Below, piece after piece: positions 17,755 through 26,901 of a stretch of 64,000 bases of DNA. The DNA is from Burkholderia sp. S171. Lineage in GTDB: Bacteria; Pseudomonadota; Gammaproteobacteria; Burkholderiales; Burkholderiaceae. The notes below the pieces were generated by a model. That model was given only the letters and a program-made list of their open reading frames with translations. It did no database searches and was not told the origin of the DNA. The DNA lies in contig NZ_LMUF01000030.1 in NCBI RefSeq assembly GCF_009766085.1, forward strand, positions 197,460 through 261,459, written 5' to 3'. A program made the translations under genes and the position numbers. Positions within the stretch are counted from its first letter, which is position 1. Each line of letters opens with the position of its first letter.

Positions 17755-18569
17755 ATTCATCCGTCGATTCCTTATCTCCCCGCGCGGTTGGCGGCAAGCC
17801 CGCTGAGCGTAAGAGCCTCCACGCGCTCGACGAAACGCTGGCCGCGCATCTGCAGCACCTGTCGCCCGAGCGACAAACCGCGAAGCTGCACCAAACGTTC
17901 GATGACCAGGGCGCGTTCCTGTACCTCGACGACTTTCTTCCGCGCGAGTTCACCGAGAAGCTGGTCGCCGCTGTCCATGCCGTCACACCCGCCATCAACC
18001 GCAATTATTTGCCGGGACACAAGCAGGGCGGCAGCGTCAGCCGTCACGCAATTGACGAGCTCGCGCCGTTCATTGCCGAGTTGTACCGGTCTCCGGCGCT
18101 GATCAGCTGGTTGGAGAAGATCAGCGGCGACACGCTCCAGGAGTCGCCCGCCGACGATCCGCACGCCTACGCGTTGTATTTTTATACGAAAGCGGGCGAT
18201 CACATTGGCTGGCACTACGACACCTCGTACTACGAAGGCCGCCGCTACACGCTGCTGCTTGGTGTAATGGACGATTCGTCGTGCCGTCTCGACTACGAAC
18301 TGCACACTCGCACGCCGGAGATTCCCGATCAACCGGGTTCGGTGCAGATTCCGCCGGGCGGCCTGGTTTTCTTCGATGGCGACAAGCTGCGTCATCGCAT
18401 CACGCCTGCGCGCGCTGGCGAATTCCGCGTCTCGCTGACATTCGAGTACGTGACGAATCCGAACATGCGGCCGTGGCAGCGTTTCATCTCGAACATGAAG
18501 GACTCGATCGCTTACTTCGGCTTCGGGCAGGTTTTCCGCCGCAAAGGCGGGAAGAACGGCGCAGCATGA
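17751..18569 (+). CDS. 2-oxoglutarate/Fe(II)-dependent oxygenase
   Basis: 272 aa. The jelly-roll iron site is visible: H155-x-D157 (GWHYDTS), distal H215 (KLRHRITP) and the 2-oxoglutarate-binding Arg R226 (GEFRVSLTFEY). This matches prolyl-4-hydroxylase-like oxygenases. The enzyme would hydroxylate or otherwise oxidise a small molecule or lipid; the substrate is unknown. Placed between a CDP-alcohol phosphatidyltransferase and a membrane flippase-like gene, overlapping both by ATGA, so it probably modifies the product of this pathway. Hydroxylated phosphonate head groups are known from other organisms, which makes this plausible but unproven. Confidence 0.85.
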   Translation: MNSSVDSLSPRAVGGKPAERKSLHALDETLAAHLQHLSPERQTAKLHQTFDDQGAFLYLDDFLPREFTEKLVAAVHAVTPAINRNYLPGHKQGGSVSRHAIDELAPFIAELYRSPALISWLEKISGDTLQESPADDPHAYALYFYTKAGDHIGWHYDTSYYEGRRYTLLLGVMDDSSCRLDYELHTRTPEIPDQPGSVQIPPGGLVFFDGDKLRHRITPARAGEFRVSLTFEYVTNPNMRPWQRFISNMKDSIAYFGFGQVFRRKGGKNGAA

Positions 18570-19573
18570 GCCGCGCCGGAACGGTCCTCCTGTCGCTCGG
18601 CGTGGTGTTGTTCATCGCGCTGCTTGGCTGGCAGGGCTTCGGTTCCGTCGCGACGGCGCTTGCCGCCGCCGGCTGGGGCCTGCTCGCGGTGGCGGCATTC
18701 CATCTGCTGCCTGTCGTGATCGACGCGCTGGCTATCGAAACGCTCTTTCCCCGCAATGAACACGATGTGACCTTCCGCGACGCGCTGTTCGCGCGCTGGA
18801 CCGGTGAATCGGTGAATAGCCTGATGCCGGCCGGACAGATCGGCGGTCCGATGCTGATGGTGCGCTATCTCTCGCAGCGCGGCATGCGGGCGCGCGATGC
18901 CGCGGCAGTTATCACTGTCAGCACGACCATGCAATCCATCGGGCAAATGATCTTCGCGATGATCGGTCTCGCGTTGCTGAGCAGCTATGCGTCGGGCGTG
19001 GGCATGCTGTTGCCGGTGCTTATCGTGATCGTGGCGTGCTCGCTGATGGTCGTCGGCTTTTTCTTCGCGCAGCGCAAGGGTTTGTTCGCCCGCGCAACGC
19101 GTTTTGCTTCGCAATTTGCTGCGCGCTTTTCGAAGAAGCGCGACTGGTCGTCGCTGGTGTCGCGCGCGGAAGCGGTGGACACCGCGGTGCTTGATCTCTA
19201 CAGAAAGCCCGGCCCAGTAGCGGCGAGTTTTGCACTGAGTTTGCTTGGCTGGATCGTGGGTACCGGCGAGGTGTGGCTTGCGTTGCATTTGCTGGGCTCG
19301 CCGGTCGGCTGGGCCGAAGCGCTGATGCTGGAAAGTCTCGGCCAGGCCATTCGGGGCGCGGCGTTCTTCATTCCCGGTTCGCTAGGCGTGCAGGAGGGCG
19401 GCTACTTGCTGCTCGCGCGTCTTATCGGCTTGCCGCCGGAGGCCGCGCTCGCGCTCTCGTTAGCGAAGCGCGCGCGGGAATTACTGCTCGGTTTGCCGGG
19501 TATCGTTTATCTGCATTTCGCTGAAAAGGGCTGGCAGCGCCGTCGTCTCGCGCGCGTGCCGGAAATCGAATAA
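18566..19573 (+). CDS. HpnL-like / lysylphosphatidylglycerol synthase transmembrane-domain protein
   Basis: 335 aa with about eight hydrophobic segments (first: TVLLSLGVVLFIALLGW). Conserved-looking stretches 'RWTGESVNSLMPAGQIGGPMLMVRYL' and 'ESLGQAIRGAAFFIPGSLGVQEGGYLLLARLIGLPPEAALALSLAKRARELLLGLPGI' are typical of the flippase-like LPG-synthase membrane domain family, which includes HpnL of hopanoid clusters and YbhN. There is no aminoacyl-transfer domain, so it is not an MprF. Members are thought to move or handle lipid-linked molecules. The ATG overlaps the previous stop (ATGA); a longer frame upstream lies inside the oxygenase gene and is rejected. Confidence 0.82.
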   Translation: MSRAGTVLLSLGVVLFIALLGWQGFGSVATALAAAGWGLLAVAAFHLLPVVIDALAIETLFPRNEHDVTFRDALFARWTGESVNSLMPAGQIGGPMLMVRYLSQRGMRARDAAAVITVSTTMQSIGQMIFAMIGLALLSSYASGVGMLLPVLIVIVACSLMVVGFFFAQRKGLFARATRFASQFAARFSKKRDWSSLVSRAEAVDTAVLDLYRKPGPVAASFALSLLGWIVGTGEVWLALHLLGSPVGWAEALMLESLGQAIRGAAFFIPGSLGVQEGGYLLLARLIGLPPEAALALSLAKRARELLLGLPGIVYLHFAEKGWQRRRLARVPEIE

Positions 19574-19594
19574 AGCATCACCGATAGGATCAAC

Positions 19595-20362
19595 ATGCGC
19601 GCAATTATTCTTGCCGCCGGGATGGGTTTGCGCCTGGTTCAGCCGGAAGGGCAGCAAAAGCCGAAGTGCCTGCTGCGTTTCGGCGAGTCGTCGCTGCTCG
19701 AACGCCATCTGCAATTGCTGAAGACGGCGGGCGTTGACGAAATCGTCTTCGTGCTCGGCTTCAAGCATGAGCAGGTGGAAGCGGAGCTCGCCGAGATCGA
19801 CTGGAAACCGCATACGGAAGTGGTCGTGAACCGCGAGTTTTCGCTCGGCAGCGTGTTGTCCGTGCATACGGCGGCGGAAGCACTGACCCGTGGCGGCGAC
19901 GTGCTGCTGATGGACGCCGACGTGCTCTACGACGAACGTATTCTTGAGCCGCTGGTGGCGGGCGCGGGGCCGCTGAATCGCTTGTTGATCGACCGTGATT
20001 TTGAAGCCGGCGATGAACCCGTGAAGCTGTGCGTCGCGAATGGCGTGCCGGTGGAATTGCGCAAGCAAGTGCTGGCGGATTTGCAATTCGACGTGATCGG
20101 CGAGTCGGTGGGATTTTTCCGCTTCGACGAAACGGCGGCGCGGCGTCTGGCCGAACTCGTCGCGGGATATGTCGCGACGGGCCGTGCCAACTTGCCGCAC
20201 GAGGAAGCCGTGCGTGATCTGCTGCTGGAACGCAGCCAGGTATTCGACGTGGCCGACGTAACCGGCGCGCCATGGATAGAAATCGATTTTCAGAACGACG
20301 TTAAACGCGCGGCCGACGAAGTCTTGCCGCAACTGCGTCAGCTTGCAGGAGCTCTACGATGA
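19595..20362 (+). CDS. Nucleotidyltransferase (sugar/phosphocholine-type)
   Basis: 255 aa. The NTP-transferase start [14 protein letters not shown]...[23 protein letters not shown] has the G-x-G-x-R/L and P-K-x-L-L elements. [15 protein letters not shown] provides the acidic metal-binding aspartates. Such enzymes couple NTP (often CTP) to a phosphorylated substrate and release pyrophosphate. In this operon a CTP:phosphonate or CTP:phospho-alcohol activity would make the activated donor for the CDP-alcohol phosphatidyltransferase. A second, related domain is fused to the next gene's PEP mutase, so one of the two may serve a different substrate. It starts 21 bases after the flippase gene, and its stop overlaps the next ATG. 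Confidence 0.82.
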   Translation: MRAIILAAGMGLRLVQPEGQQKPKCLLRFGESSLLERHLQLLKTAGVDEIVFVLGFKHEQVEAELAEIDWKPHTEVVVNREFSLGSVLSVHTAAEALTRGGDVLLMDADVLYDERILEPLVAGAGPLNRLLIDRDFEAGDEPVKLCVANGVPVELRKQVLADLQFDVIGESVGFFRFDETAARRLAELVAGYVATGRANLPHEEAVRDLLLERSQVFDVADVTGAPWIEIDFQNDVKRAADEVLPQLRQLAGALR

Positions 20363-22059
20363 ATGCACCGTATCAACTACCAGCGGCCTATGCCCGAAGC
20401 CTTCGCCTGCGCGAGATGCTGCAGAGCAATCAGCTCGAATTCCTGATGGAAGCGCACAACGGCTTGTCCGCGCGCATTGTGAAGGAAGCCGGTTTCAAGG
20501 CGATTTGGGGATCGGGTCTCACGATCTCCGCGCAGTACGGCGTACGCGACAACAACGAAGCGAGTTGGACCCAGGTGGTCGACACGCTCGAGTTCATGGC
20601 GGACGCGAGTGACCTGCCTATCCTGCTGGACGGCGACACCGGTTACGGCAACTTCAACAACGTCCGTCGGCTGGTGAAGAAGCTGGAGCAGCGCGGCATT
20701 GCCGGCGTATGTATTGAAGACAAGCAGTTTCCGAAGACCAATAGTTTCCTTAACGGCGAGCGTCAGCCGCTCGCCGAGATGGACGAATTCTGCGGCAAGA
20801 TCAAGGCTGGCAAGGACTCGCAAAGTGATCCGAATTTCTCCATCGTTGCGCGCGTGGAAGCGTTGATCGCGGGCTGGGGCATGGAAGAAGCGTTGAAGCG
20901 CGCCGAGGCTTATCGCCAGGCCGGTGCGGACGCTATCCTGATCCACAGCAAGCTGTCCAAGCCCGATGAAATCCTCACGTTCGCGCGCGAGTGGGCCGGT
21001 CGCGGTCCGCTCGTGATCGTGCCAACCAAGTACTACAGCACGCCGACCGATGTGTTCCGCCAGGCCGGCATCAGCACGGTGATCTGGGCGAACCATTTGC
21101 TGCGCGGCGCCGCGTCGACCATGCAGGCGATCGCGAAGGAAATCCACAGCAGCGAGACGCTCGTGAACGTGGAAGACCGCGTGGCCACGGTGAACGAAAT
21201 CTTCCGTCTGCAAGACGCCGAAGAATATTCGACCGCTGAGAGCGTGTATCTGTCGTCGGCGAGTGCATCGCGTAATGCCGTCGTGCTGGCGGCAAGCCGG
21301 GGCGCAGGCCTCGAAGCCGTTACCGCCGATAAACCCAAGGTCATGCTGCCTCTCGCAGGCAAGCCGCTGCTGCGCCGTCTGGTTGAGGCGTTCAAGAAAG
21401 AAGGGATCAATGACATTACGGTGGTGGGTGGTTATCGCGCCGATGCCATCGATACATCTGGCATCCGGCTGGTCGTGAACGAGAAGCACGCGCAAACGGG
21501 CGAATTGGCGTCGCTGGCATGCGCGGCGAAATCGTTCACCGCCGACACCGTGATTTCCTACGGCGATCTCTTGTTCCGCAGCTACATTCTTCGCGATCTG
21601 GTCGAGACGGACAGTGATTTCTGCGTGGTCGTGGATTCATCGCAGATGCCGGCAGCCGGGGTGGCATCGACGGATTTTGCGTATTGCTCGACTGCTGACG
21701 ATCGTGCGTTGTTCGGGCAAAAGGTCTGGCTCGAAAGCGTGACGAGCTCGGCGGGTCCGGCAAATTCGAAGACGCCGCAAGGCCGCTGGATGGGCTTGCT
21801 GAACGTGCGCGGCGCGGGGCGTGAACGCCTTGTCGCCATGCTCGAAAAACTGCAACAACGCGATGACTTCGACAAGCTCGACATGGCCGCGCTGCTCAAC
21901 GCGCTGGTGGCCGCGGACGAAAAGATCGAAGTGCAGTACGTGCACGGCCACTGGCGCGGTGTGAACGACCTCGACGAGTTGCGTCAAGCCGGCGATTTCG
22001 CCCACGGACAAGCGCCGTACGGATCGAACGGCTCGGGTTCCGCGGAGGCTGGCGCGTGA
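20359..22059 (+). CDS. aepX: Phosphoenolpyruvate mutase fused to a nucleotidyltransferase domain
   Basis: 566 aa, two domains. Residues 1-295 are PEP mutase of the isocitrate-lyase superfamily: [10 protein letters not shown] (D91, D93) for Mg binding and the diagnostic [11 protein letters not shown] (E120-F130), whose K-x-N-S distinguishes C-P forming mutases from lyases. It makes phosphonopyruvate from PEP, the entry step of nearly all natural phosphonates. Residues about 305-555 are a nucleotidyltransferase ([31 protein letters not shown]); the usual AAG-x-G is AAS-R-G here. PEP mutase-cytidylyltransferase fusions are known and are tied to making CMP-phosphonates. Overlaps both neighbours by four bases. 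Confidence 0.93.
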   Translation: MNAPYQLPAAYARSLRLREMLQSNQLEFLMEAHNGLSARIVKEAGFKAIWGSGLTISAQYGVRDNNEASWTQVVDTLEFMADASDLPILLDGDTGYGNFNNVRRLVKKLEQRGIAGVCIEDKQFPKTNSFLNGERQPLAEMDEFCGKIKAGKDSQSDPNFSIVARVEALIAGWGMEEALKRAEAYRQAGADAILIHSKLSKPDEILTFAREWAGRGPLVIVPTKYYSTPTDVFRQAGISTVIWANHLLRGAASTMQAIAKEIHSSETLVNVEDRVATVNEIFRLQDAEEYSTAESVYLSSASASRNAVVLAASRGAGLEAVTADKPKVMLPLAGKPLLRRLVEAFKKEGINDITVVGGYRADAIDTSGIRLVVNEKHAQTGELASLACAAKSFTADTVISYGDLLFRSYILRDLVETDSDFCVVVDSSQMPAAGVASTDFAYCSTADDRALFGQKVWLESVTSSAGPANSKTPQGRWMGLLNVRGAGRERLVAMLEKLQQRDDFDKLDMAALLNALVAADEKIEVQYVHGHWRGVNDLDELRQAGDFAHGQAPYGSNGSGSAEAGA

Positions 22060-23231
22060 TCGAAGCTGCGCAATTTGTCGAAGCCGCGCGCGAGCGGGGT
22101 TTCGATTGGTACGCGGGCGTGCCGTGCTCGTATCTGACGCCGTTTATCAACTACGTGCTGCAGGATGAGTCGCTGAATTACGTGTCGGCGGCCAATGAGG
22201 GCGACGCCGTCGCGCTGATCGCGGGCGTGGCGCTGGGCGCGTCGGGCGTGCATCACGCGCGTCGCGGCATTTCGATGATGCAGAACTCCGGGCTCGGCAA
22301 CGCGGTGAGCCCGCTGACGTCGCTTACGTGGACGTTCAAGCTGCCGCAATTGCTGATCGTCACGTGGCGCGGTCAGCCGGGTGTCGCCGATGAACCTCAG
22401 CATGCGCTGATGGGACCGGTTACGCCGGCCATGCTCGACACCATGGAGATTCCGTGGGAGCTGTTCCCTACGGAAGCCGATGCAATCGGACCTGCGCTTG
22501 ATCGGGCAACCGCTCATATGGACAGTACGGGTCGCCCATACGCGCTGGTGATGCAGAAGGGCAGTGTCGCGCCATACGAGTTGAACAAGAAAGGCTTGAG
22601 CGGCGTGCGTCAGCGCGCAGCGAGCGAACGGGCGAAGGTTGAGACGCTCGAAGGCGCAAGCGAACGCGTCTCACGTCACGACGCGTTGCAGCGCGTGATC
22701 GCGTACACGCCGAAAGACTCGACGGTTGTGCTGGCATCGACGGGATTTTGCGGTCGGGAGCTCTACGCTATCGATGACCGCGAAAACCAGGTGTATCTGG
22801 TTGGATCGATGGGATGCGTGACGCCGATGGCGCTCGGCCTGGCGTTGTCGCGGCCTGACCTGAACGTGGTTGCGCTCGACGGCGACGGCGCCGCGCTGAT
22901 GCGCATGGGCGTGTTCGCGACGCTCGGCGCTTATGGGCCGTCCAACCTCACGCACTTGCTGCTGGACAACGGCGCGCATGAATCGACCGGCGGTCAGGCG
23001 ACGGTATCGCAAGGCGTGGAGTTCGCGCGGATCGCTTCGGCGTGCGGGTACGCGCTGGCGCTGGACGGCGATGACATCTTGATCATCGACCGGTTGTTCG
23101 ACGCGAAGGACGTCGATGGCGTGCGTTTCGCGCGGTTGTCGATCAACACGGGCACGCCGAGCGATTTGCCGCGCCCGTCGATTACGCCGGAAGATGTGCG
23201 TCGCCGGTTACAGGCTCATATTGGACGCTAG
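22056..23231 (+). CDS. aepY: Phosphonopyruvate decarboxylase
   Basis: 391 aa, full length. Thiamine-diphosphate enzyme: catalytic E48 ([13 protein letters not shown]) in the N-terminal domain and the cofactor motif G276-D277-G278 ... N305 ([12 protein letters not shown] ... [10 protein letters not shown]) in the C-terminal domain. The '[16 protein letters not shown]' stretch is typical of phosphonopyruvate and sulfopyruvate decarboxylases. It pulls the unfavourable mutase reaction forward by releasing CO2 and forming phosphonoacetaldehyde. GTG start overlapping the previous stop (GTGA). Last gene of the operon, with a perfect terminator hairpin 25 bases beyond its stop. No aminotransferase or alcohol dehydrogenase for phosphonoacetaldehyde follows. 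Confidence 0.93.
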   Translation: MIEAAQFVEAARERGFDWYAGVPCSYLTPFINYVLQDESLNYVSAANEGDAVALIAGVALGASGVHHARRGISMMQNSGLGNAVSPLTSLTWTFKLPQLLIVTWRGQPGVADEPQHALMGPVTPAMLDTMEIPWELFPTEADAIGPALDRATAHMDSTGRPYALVMQKGSVAPYELNKKGLSGVRQRAASERAKVETLEGASERVSRHDALQRVIAYTPKDSTVVLASTGFCGRELYAIDDRENQVYLVGSMGCVTPMALGLALSRPDLNVVALDGDGAALMRMGVFATLGAYGPSNLTHLLLDNGAHESTGGQATVSQGVEFARIASACGYALALDGDDILIIDRLFDAKDVDGVRFARLSINTGTPSDLPRPSITPEDVRRRLQAHIGR

Positions 23232-23255
23232 CGGCCCACCCGGCACGCTGTTCAC

Positions 23256-23296
23256 CCAAAGGCCGCGCCAACCGATGTTGGCGCGGCCTTTGGTTT
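23256..23296 (+). terminator. Terminator of the phosphonate operon
   Basis: Seventeen-base-pair perfect stem (23256-23272 with 23277-23293), loop CGAT, followed by TTT. Marks the end of the operon that starts near 17011. Confidence 0.9.
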
Positions 23297-23308
23297 AGGG
23301 AGCGCGTG

Positions 23309-23779
23309 TTAATCGTGGCTGACCGTGGCTAATTGTGGCGAATCGCGGTTGCAGAAGATCGCGGTGATAAACGGCGCGACGCGATGAATGACGGCGTCGC
23401 TGCCGGCCGCGCGGACCTTTTCCCTGACCGAGTCTTCCCCGCCGATCACGACGGCGCCATAAGCCGAATCGGCGATGGGATCACCGCTGCCCTGCTTGAA
23501 AATCGCGTCATTCTTCTGATACCCAACGACCGCAAACACACCGAAATCGAACGCCGTGAGATGACTGCCGCGGCTCGGTTTAAACGCGTTGATCGAATTG
23601 GATTCCACACGCATTGGCGTGGTTTCTATCGTGTGGTTTTCCTGAAGCGGCGCGATGAACGCATGCGCGCTCGATTTGCAATCGAGTTGGGCGTCCAGCG
23701 CGTAAGCCGAAACCTGCGCGGACGATGCTGCAATAAGGATGAATAAGCCGATGCGGACGGCTTGTGCGAGTGGCTTCAT
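23309..23779 (-). CDS. Secreted hypothetical protein
   Basis: 156 aa. A signal peptide (MKPLAQAVRIGLFILIAASSAQVSAYALDA) implies export. The mature part has two cysteines (LDCKSSAHA and FCNRDSP), possibly a disulfide, and the stretch LTAFDFGVFAVVGYQKNDAIFKQGSGDPIADSAYGAVVIGG. Family not recognised. A GTG start at 23791 would add four residues; the ATG at 23779 has GGA 7 bases upstream. Convergent with the phosphonate operon, just past its terminator; a functional link is not implied. Confidence 0.72.
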   Translation of the reverse strand: MKPLAQAVRIGLFILIAASSAQVSAYALDAQLDCKSSAHAFIAPLQENHTIETTPMRVESNSINAFKPSRGSHLTAFDFGVFAVVGYQKNDAIFKQGSGDPIADSAYGAVVIGGEDSVREKVRAAGSDAVIHRVAPFITAIFCNRDSPQLATVSHD

Positions 23780-24161
23780 GTTTCGATCCACGCGTCCGTG
23801 AGGGACGCGACGTGAGTACGCACACGGCGTTGCGAAAAGCCTAGACTTTAGCCGGAAGCTGGAAAGTGTGCTTAAACAAGTCCTTAGAGCCCGTCTGGCG
23901 GGACGCTGCTGGCGTCGATCGCGTTCGGTTTGCGAAGAAATCCGCCGACGAATAATCCTCAGCGGAATTAAGGTGAACTGTGCGAAGGGGTTTGAGAAAC
24001 GCTCGAACGCGCTTCGTCGCTAAAGATAGTTAAGCGAAATAAAGGCAAGCAAGCTTCAGCGCCGAAGGCAGCGCGCACGCCGGATTTGCCCGGCGCGTGA
24101 CTGGACCCCCACCCTCAAGCCCACGCGTCGCTCACTAATCCGGACAGCGAACCACAACCCC
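23780..24161. other. Intergenic region before the purine operon end
   Basis: About 380 bases between the secreted hypothetical gene and the stop of guanine deaminase. Presumably carries the promoter of the hypothetical gene; no hairpin with a T run or other element stands out. Confidence 0.35.
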
Positions 24162-25493
24162 TCAAGCCGCTGCCAACTCCGGCACCGGCGTACGCCGCGA
24201 GTCTCTCCGATGCACACATTTCCCCGCCGCATACGTCTCGAACACGGCGCGGTCGTCGCCGAGCATGGCGAACGCAAACAGCAGTTCTTCCAGCGATTCC
24301 GCCCGCGTCGTCCGGCGCGCGAGCAGGGGCGTACCCGTGGGATCCAGCACAACGAAATCCGCCTCGCTGCCGGGCGCAAGCGTCCCGACTTTGTGGGACA
24401 TATCGAGCACCTGAGCCGCGCCCGTGGTCGCCAGCCAGAACATGCGCGACGCGGTCAAATGATGCCCCGTCAGGCGCGCGATCTTATGCGCTTCGCCCAT
24501 GGTTTGCAGCATCGAAAACGTTGTGCCGCCGCCAACGTCGGTTGCAAGCGCCACCGGCATCTTCGCGGCGCCGGCCTTTTCTATGTCGAACAAACCACTG
24601 CCGAGGAACAGGTTCGACGTCGGGCAATGTGACGCCACCGCGCCGGTTTCGGCCATGCGCTGGCGGTCGGTATCGTCGAGATAGATGCAATGGCCGTAGA
24701 CCGCGCGCTGACGCAGCAAGTCATAGTGATCGTAGATATCCAGATAGCTCCGATGCCCCGGAAACAGGCTTTCGACCCACTTGATCTCATCGGTGTTTTC
24801 GGCGACGTGGCTCTGGATATACACGTCCTGGTGCTTGCGCGCGAGCACGGCGCAGGCTTCGAGTTGCGCTTCGGTAGAGGTCGGCGCGAAACGCGGCGTC
24901 AGCGCGTATTCCTGCCGTCCGCGGCCATGCCAGCGCGCGATGAGTTCGGCGCTGTCGTCGTAACCCGATTGCGCCGTGTCACGCAGATACTCCGGGCAGT
25001 TGCGATCCATCAGCACCTTGCCCGCGATCATGCGCAGGTTGCGCGACTCGCTTTCGCTAAAGAGGGCGTCGGCGGATTGCTTGTGGACCGTGCAGTAGAC
25101 AAGCGCCGTTGTCGTGCCGCAAGCCAGCAGTTCATCGATGAAAAAGCTCGCTGTTTCCCGCGCATACGCCGGGTCTTCGAACTTGCGCTCGGTCGGAAAC
25201 GTGTACGTGTTCAACCACGGCAGCAGACCCGGCGCAGGTGAGGCGATCATGTCGGTCTGCGGATAGTGAATGTGCGAGTCGATGAAACCCGGCACGATCA
25301 ACTTGTCCCGCAAGTCTTTCACGATTGCATCGGGCGCGATTGCGTCACGCAACGCCGCATACGCGCCCGCTGCCACCACGCGGCCCTCTTCCACCAGCAA
25401 CAGGCCGTCGGTTTCATGCACGGCGTTGTCATCGGAAAAAGCGGGGTCGTCGCGGAAAGTGAGAAGCTGTGCGCGGTAAGCGGTCTGAGTCAT
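24162..25493 (-). CDS. guaD: Guanine deaminase
   Basis: 443 aa. Amidohydrolase that converts guanine to xanthine. Metal ligands H74 and H76 are in PGFIDSHIHYPQTDM; QSHVAENTDEIKWV, YGHCIYLDDTDRQRMAETGAVASHCPTSNLFLGSGLFD and ALATDVGGGTTFSML follow, the pattern of guanine deaminases. The open frame runs to 25727, but family similarity starts at MTQTAYRAQLLTFRDDP (ATG at 25493, GGAG upstream). Last gene of the purine operon; its product xanthine is the substrate of the XdhAB enzyme encoded at the front. Confidence 0.95.
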   Translation of the reverse strand: MTQTAYRAQLLTFRDDPAFSDDNAVHETDGLLLVEEGRVVAAGAYAALRDAIAPDAIVKDLRDKLIVPGFIDSHIHYPQTDMIASPAPGLLPWLNTYTFPTERKFEDPAYARETASFFIDELLACGTTTALVYCTVHKQSADALFSESESRNLRMIAGKVLMDRNCPEYLRDTAQSGYDDSAELIARWHGRGRQEYALTPRFAPTSTEAQLEACAVLARKHQDVYIQSHVAENTDEIKWVESLFPGHRSYLDIYDHYDLLRQRAVYGHCIYLDDTDRQRMAETGAVASHCPTSNLFLGSGLFDIEKAGAAKMPVALATDVGGGTTFSMLQTMGEAHKIARLTGHHLTASRMFWLATTGAAQVLDMSHKVGTLAPGSEADFVVLDPTGTPLLARRTTRAESLEELLFAFAMLGDDRAVFETYAAGKCVHRRDSRRTPVPELAAA

Positions 25494-25528
25494 GGGTGAA
25501 ACGTCTCCAGTAAAGCGGGTCAACGCCC

Positions 25529-26890
25529 TTATAGCTGTGTCAATAACAGCAACGACAGCGCGGCGACAATCCACATCGCCGGCTTGATTTCTTTTCTGCG
25601 GCCGGTGAACGACTTGATCACGACAAACGCGAGGAACCCGTACGCGATGCCATCGGTGATCGAATACGTCAGCGGGATCAGGATCATGGCGAGGAAGGCG
25701 GGAATGGCTTCGTCGAAACGGCCCCATTCAATCTTCGTGATCGATTCCATCATGAACACGCCGACCAGCACCAGCGCGGGCGCGGTTGCAATGGCGGGCA
25801 CCAGCGAGAGCAGCGGCGAGAGGAACAGGAAGGGCAGGAAACACAAGCCGGCCACGACTGCGACCAACCCCGTGCGGCCACCGGCGGAAATGCCCGCCGC
25901 CGATTCTATGTACGCATTCGCCGGGCTCGTGCCGAGCGGCGCGGAGACCAGCGCGGCGAACGAATCGACGATCATCGACTGGCGGATATTGCGCGGGTTG
26001 CCGTCTTTATCGTAGAGCTTGCCGGCTTCCGAGATCGCCATGAACGTGGAGAGCGCGTCGAAGAACGACGTGAACAGCATCACGAAAATAAACGGCCAGT
26101 AGATCACCTTCAGCGATCCGAGCAGGTCCAGTTGACCGACCGCCGAGAAGTCCGGCGCCGAGAACAAACCGTTCCAGTTCACGAGCGTTTTCGTGGCGAT
26201 CGCGGCTGGCCAGTAAGCGGTGCCGTCGCCCCAGAAGCGGCCGATGGGAATCGCCATCACGGTCGTGAAAATGATGCCGATCATCAACGCGCCGGTTACC
26301 TTTCGTGCAACCAAAATTGTGGTCAGCGCGAGGCCGATCAGGAACGTGATCACCACTGGATTCAGCGATGCCGAATGCACGATCGTCACCGGATCGCTGA
26401 TCACAAACTTCGCGTTGACCAATCCGATCAGGCTGATAAACAGTCCGATGCCACATGAAACCGCGTGACGCAGGTTCGCCGGAATAGCATCGACGACCAG
26501 CTTGCGCGCATTGAACGCCGCGAGCACTGCGAAGATCACGCCGGCCCAGAATACGCAGCCGAGTGCGGTTTGCCACGGCATCTTGCCGCTATGAACCATC
26601 ACGAACGCGAACAGCGCGTTCATGCCCATGCCGGGCGCGACGAGTACCGGATTGCGAGCGTAGAGTCCCATCGCGCAACTGCCGAGGAAACTGACGATCA
26701 CGGTAGCCGTTAGCGCAGCAGGGAAGGGCACGCCGGCCTGCGACAGAATCCCGGGATTGACGACGATGATGTACATCGCCGTGAGGAAGGTCGTGATGCC
26801 CGCAACAATCTCGGTCTTCGTGCGCGAACCCGCCGCACGGATGCCGAAGAAACGCTCGAGCGTGGTTGTGTCGTTGGTAATCGTAGCCAT
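25529..26890 (-). CDS. NCS2-family purine permease (AzgA-like)
   Basis: 453 aa, about 12-14 membrane segments. The N-terminus LERFFGIRAAGSRTKTEIVAGITTFLTAMYIIVVNPGILSQAG and GMGMNALFAF are hallmarks of the AzgA/PbuG-type guanine-hypoxanthine-adenine permeases; SFFDALSTFMAISEAGKLYDKDG and PANAYIESAAGISAGGRTGLVAVVAG are the later conserved segments. Inner membrane, proton-coupled uptake. It sits between two base deaminases, which fits import of adenine, hypoxanthine or guanine. ATG at 26890 was chosen at the conserved N-terminus; the longer frame to 27007 lies inside the deaminase gene. Confidence 0.92.
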   Translation of the reverse strand: MATITNDTTTLERFFGIRAAGSRTKTEIVAGITTFLTAMYIIVVNPGILSQAGVPFPAALTATVIVSFLGSCAMGLYARNPVLVAPGMGMNALFAFVMVHSGKMPWQTALGCVFWAGVIFAVLAAFNARKLVVDAIPANLRHAVSCGIGLFISLIGLVNAKFVISDPVTIVHSASLNPVVITFLIGLALTTILVARKVTGALMIGIIFTTVMAIPIGRFWGDGTAYWPAAIATKTLVNWNGLFSAPDFSAVGQLDLLGSLKVIYWPFIFVMLFTSFFDALSTFMAISEAGKLYDKDGNPRNIRQSMIVDSFAALVSAPLGTSPANAYIESAAGISAGGRTGLVAVVAGLCFLPFLFLSPLLSLVPAIATAPALVLVGVFMMESITKIEWGRFDEAIPAFLAMILIPLTYSITDGIAYGFLAFVVIKSFTGRRKEIKPAMWIVAALSLLLLTQL

Positions 26891-26901
26891 GACGTTCTCG
26901 C

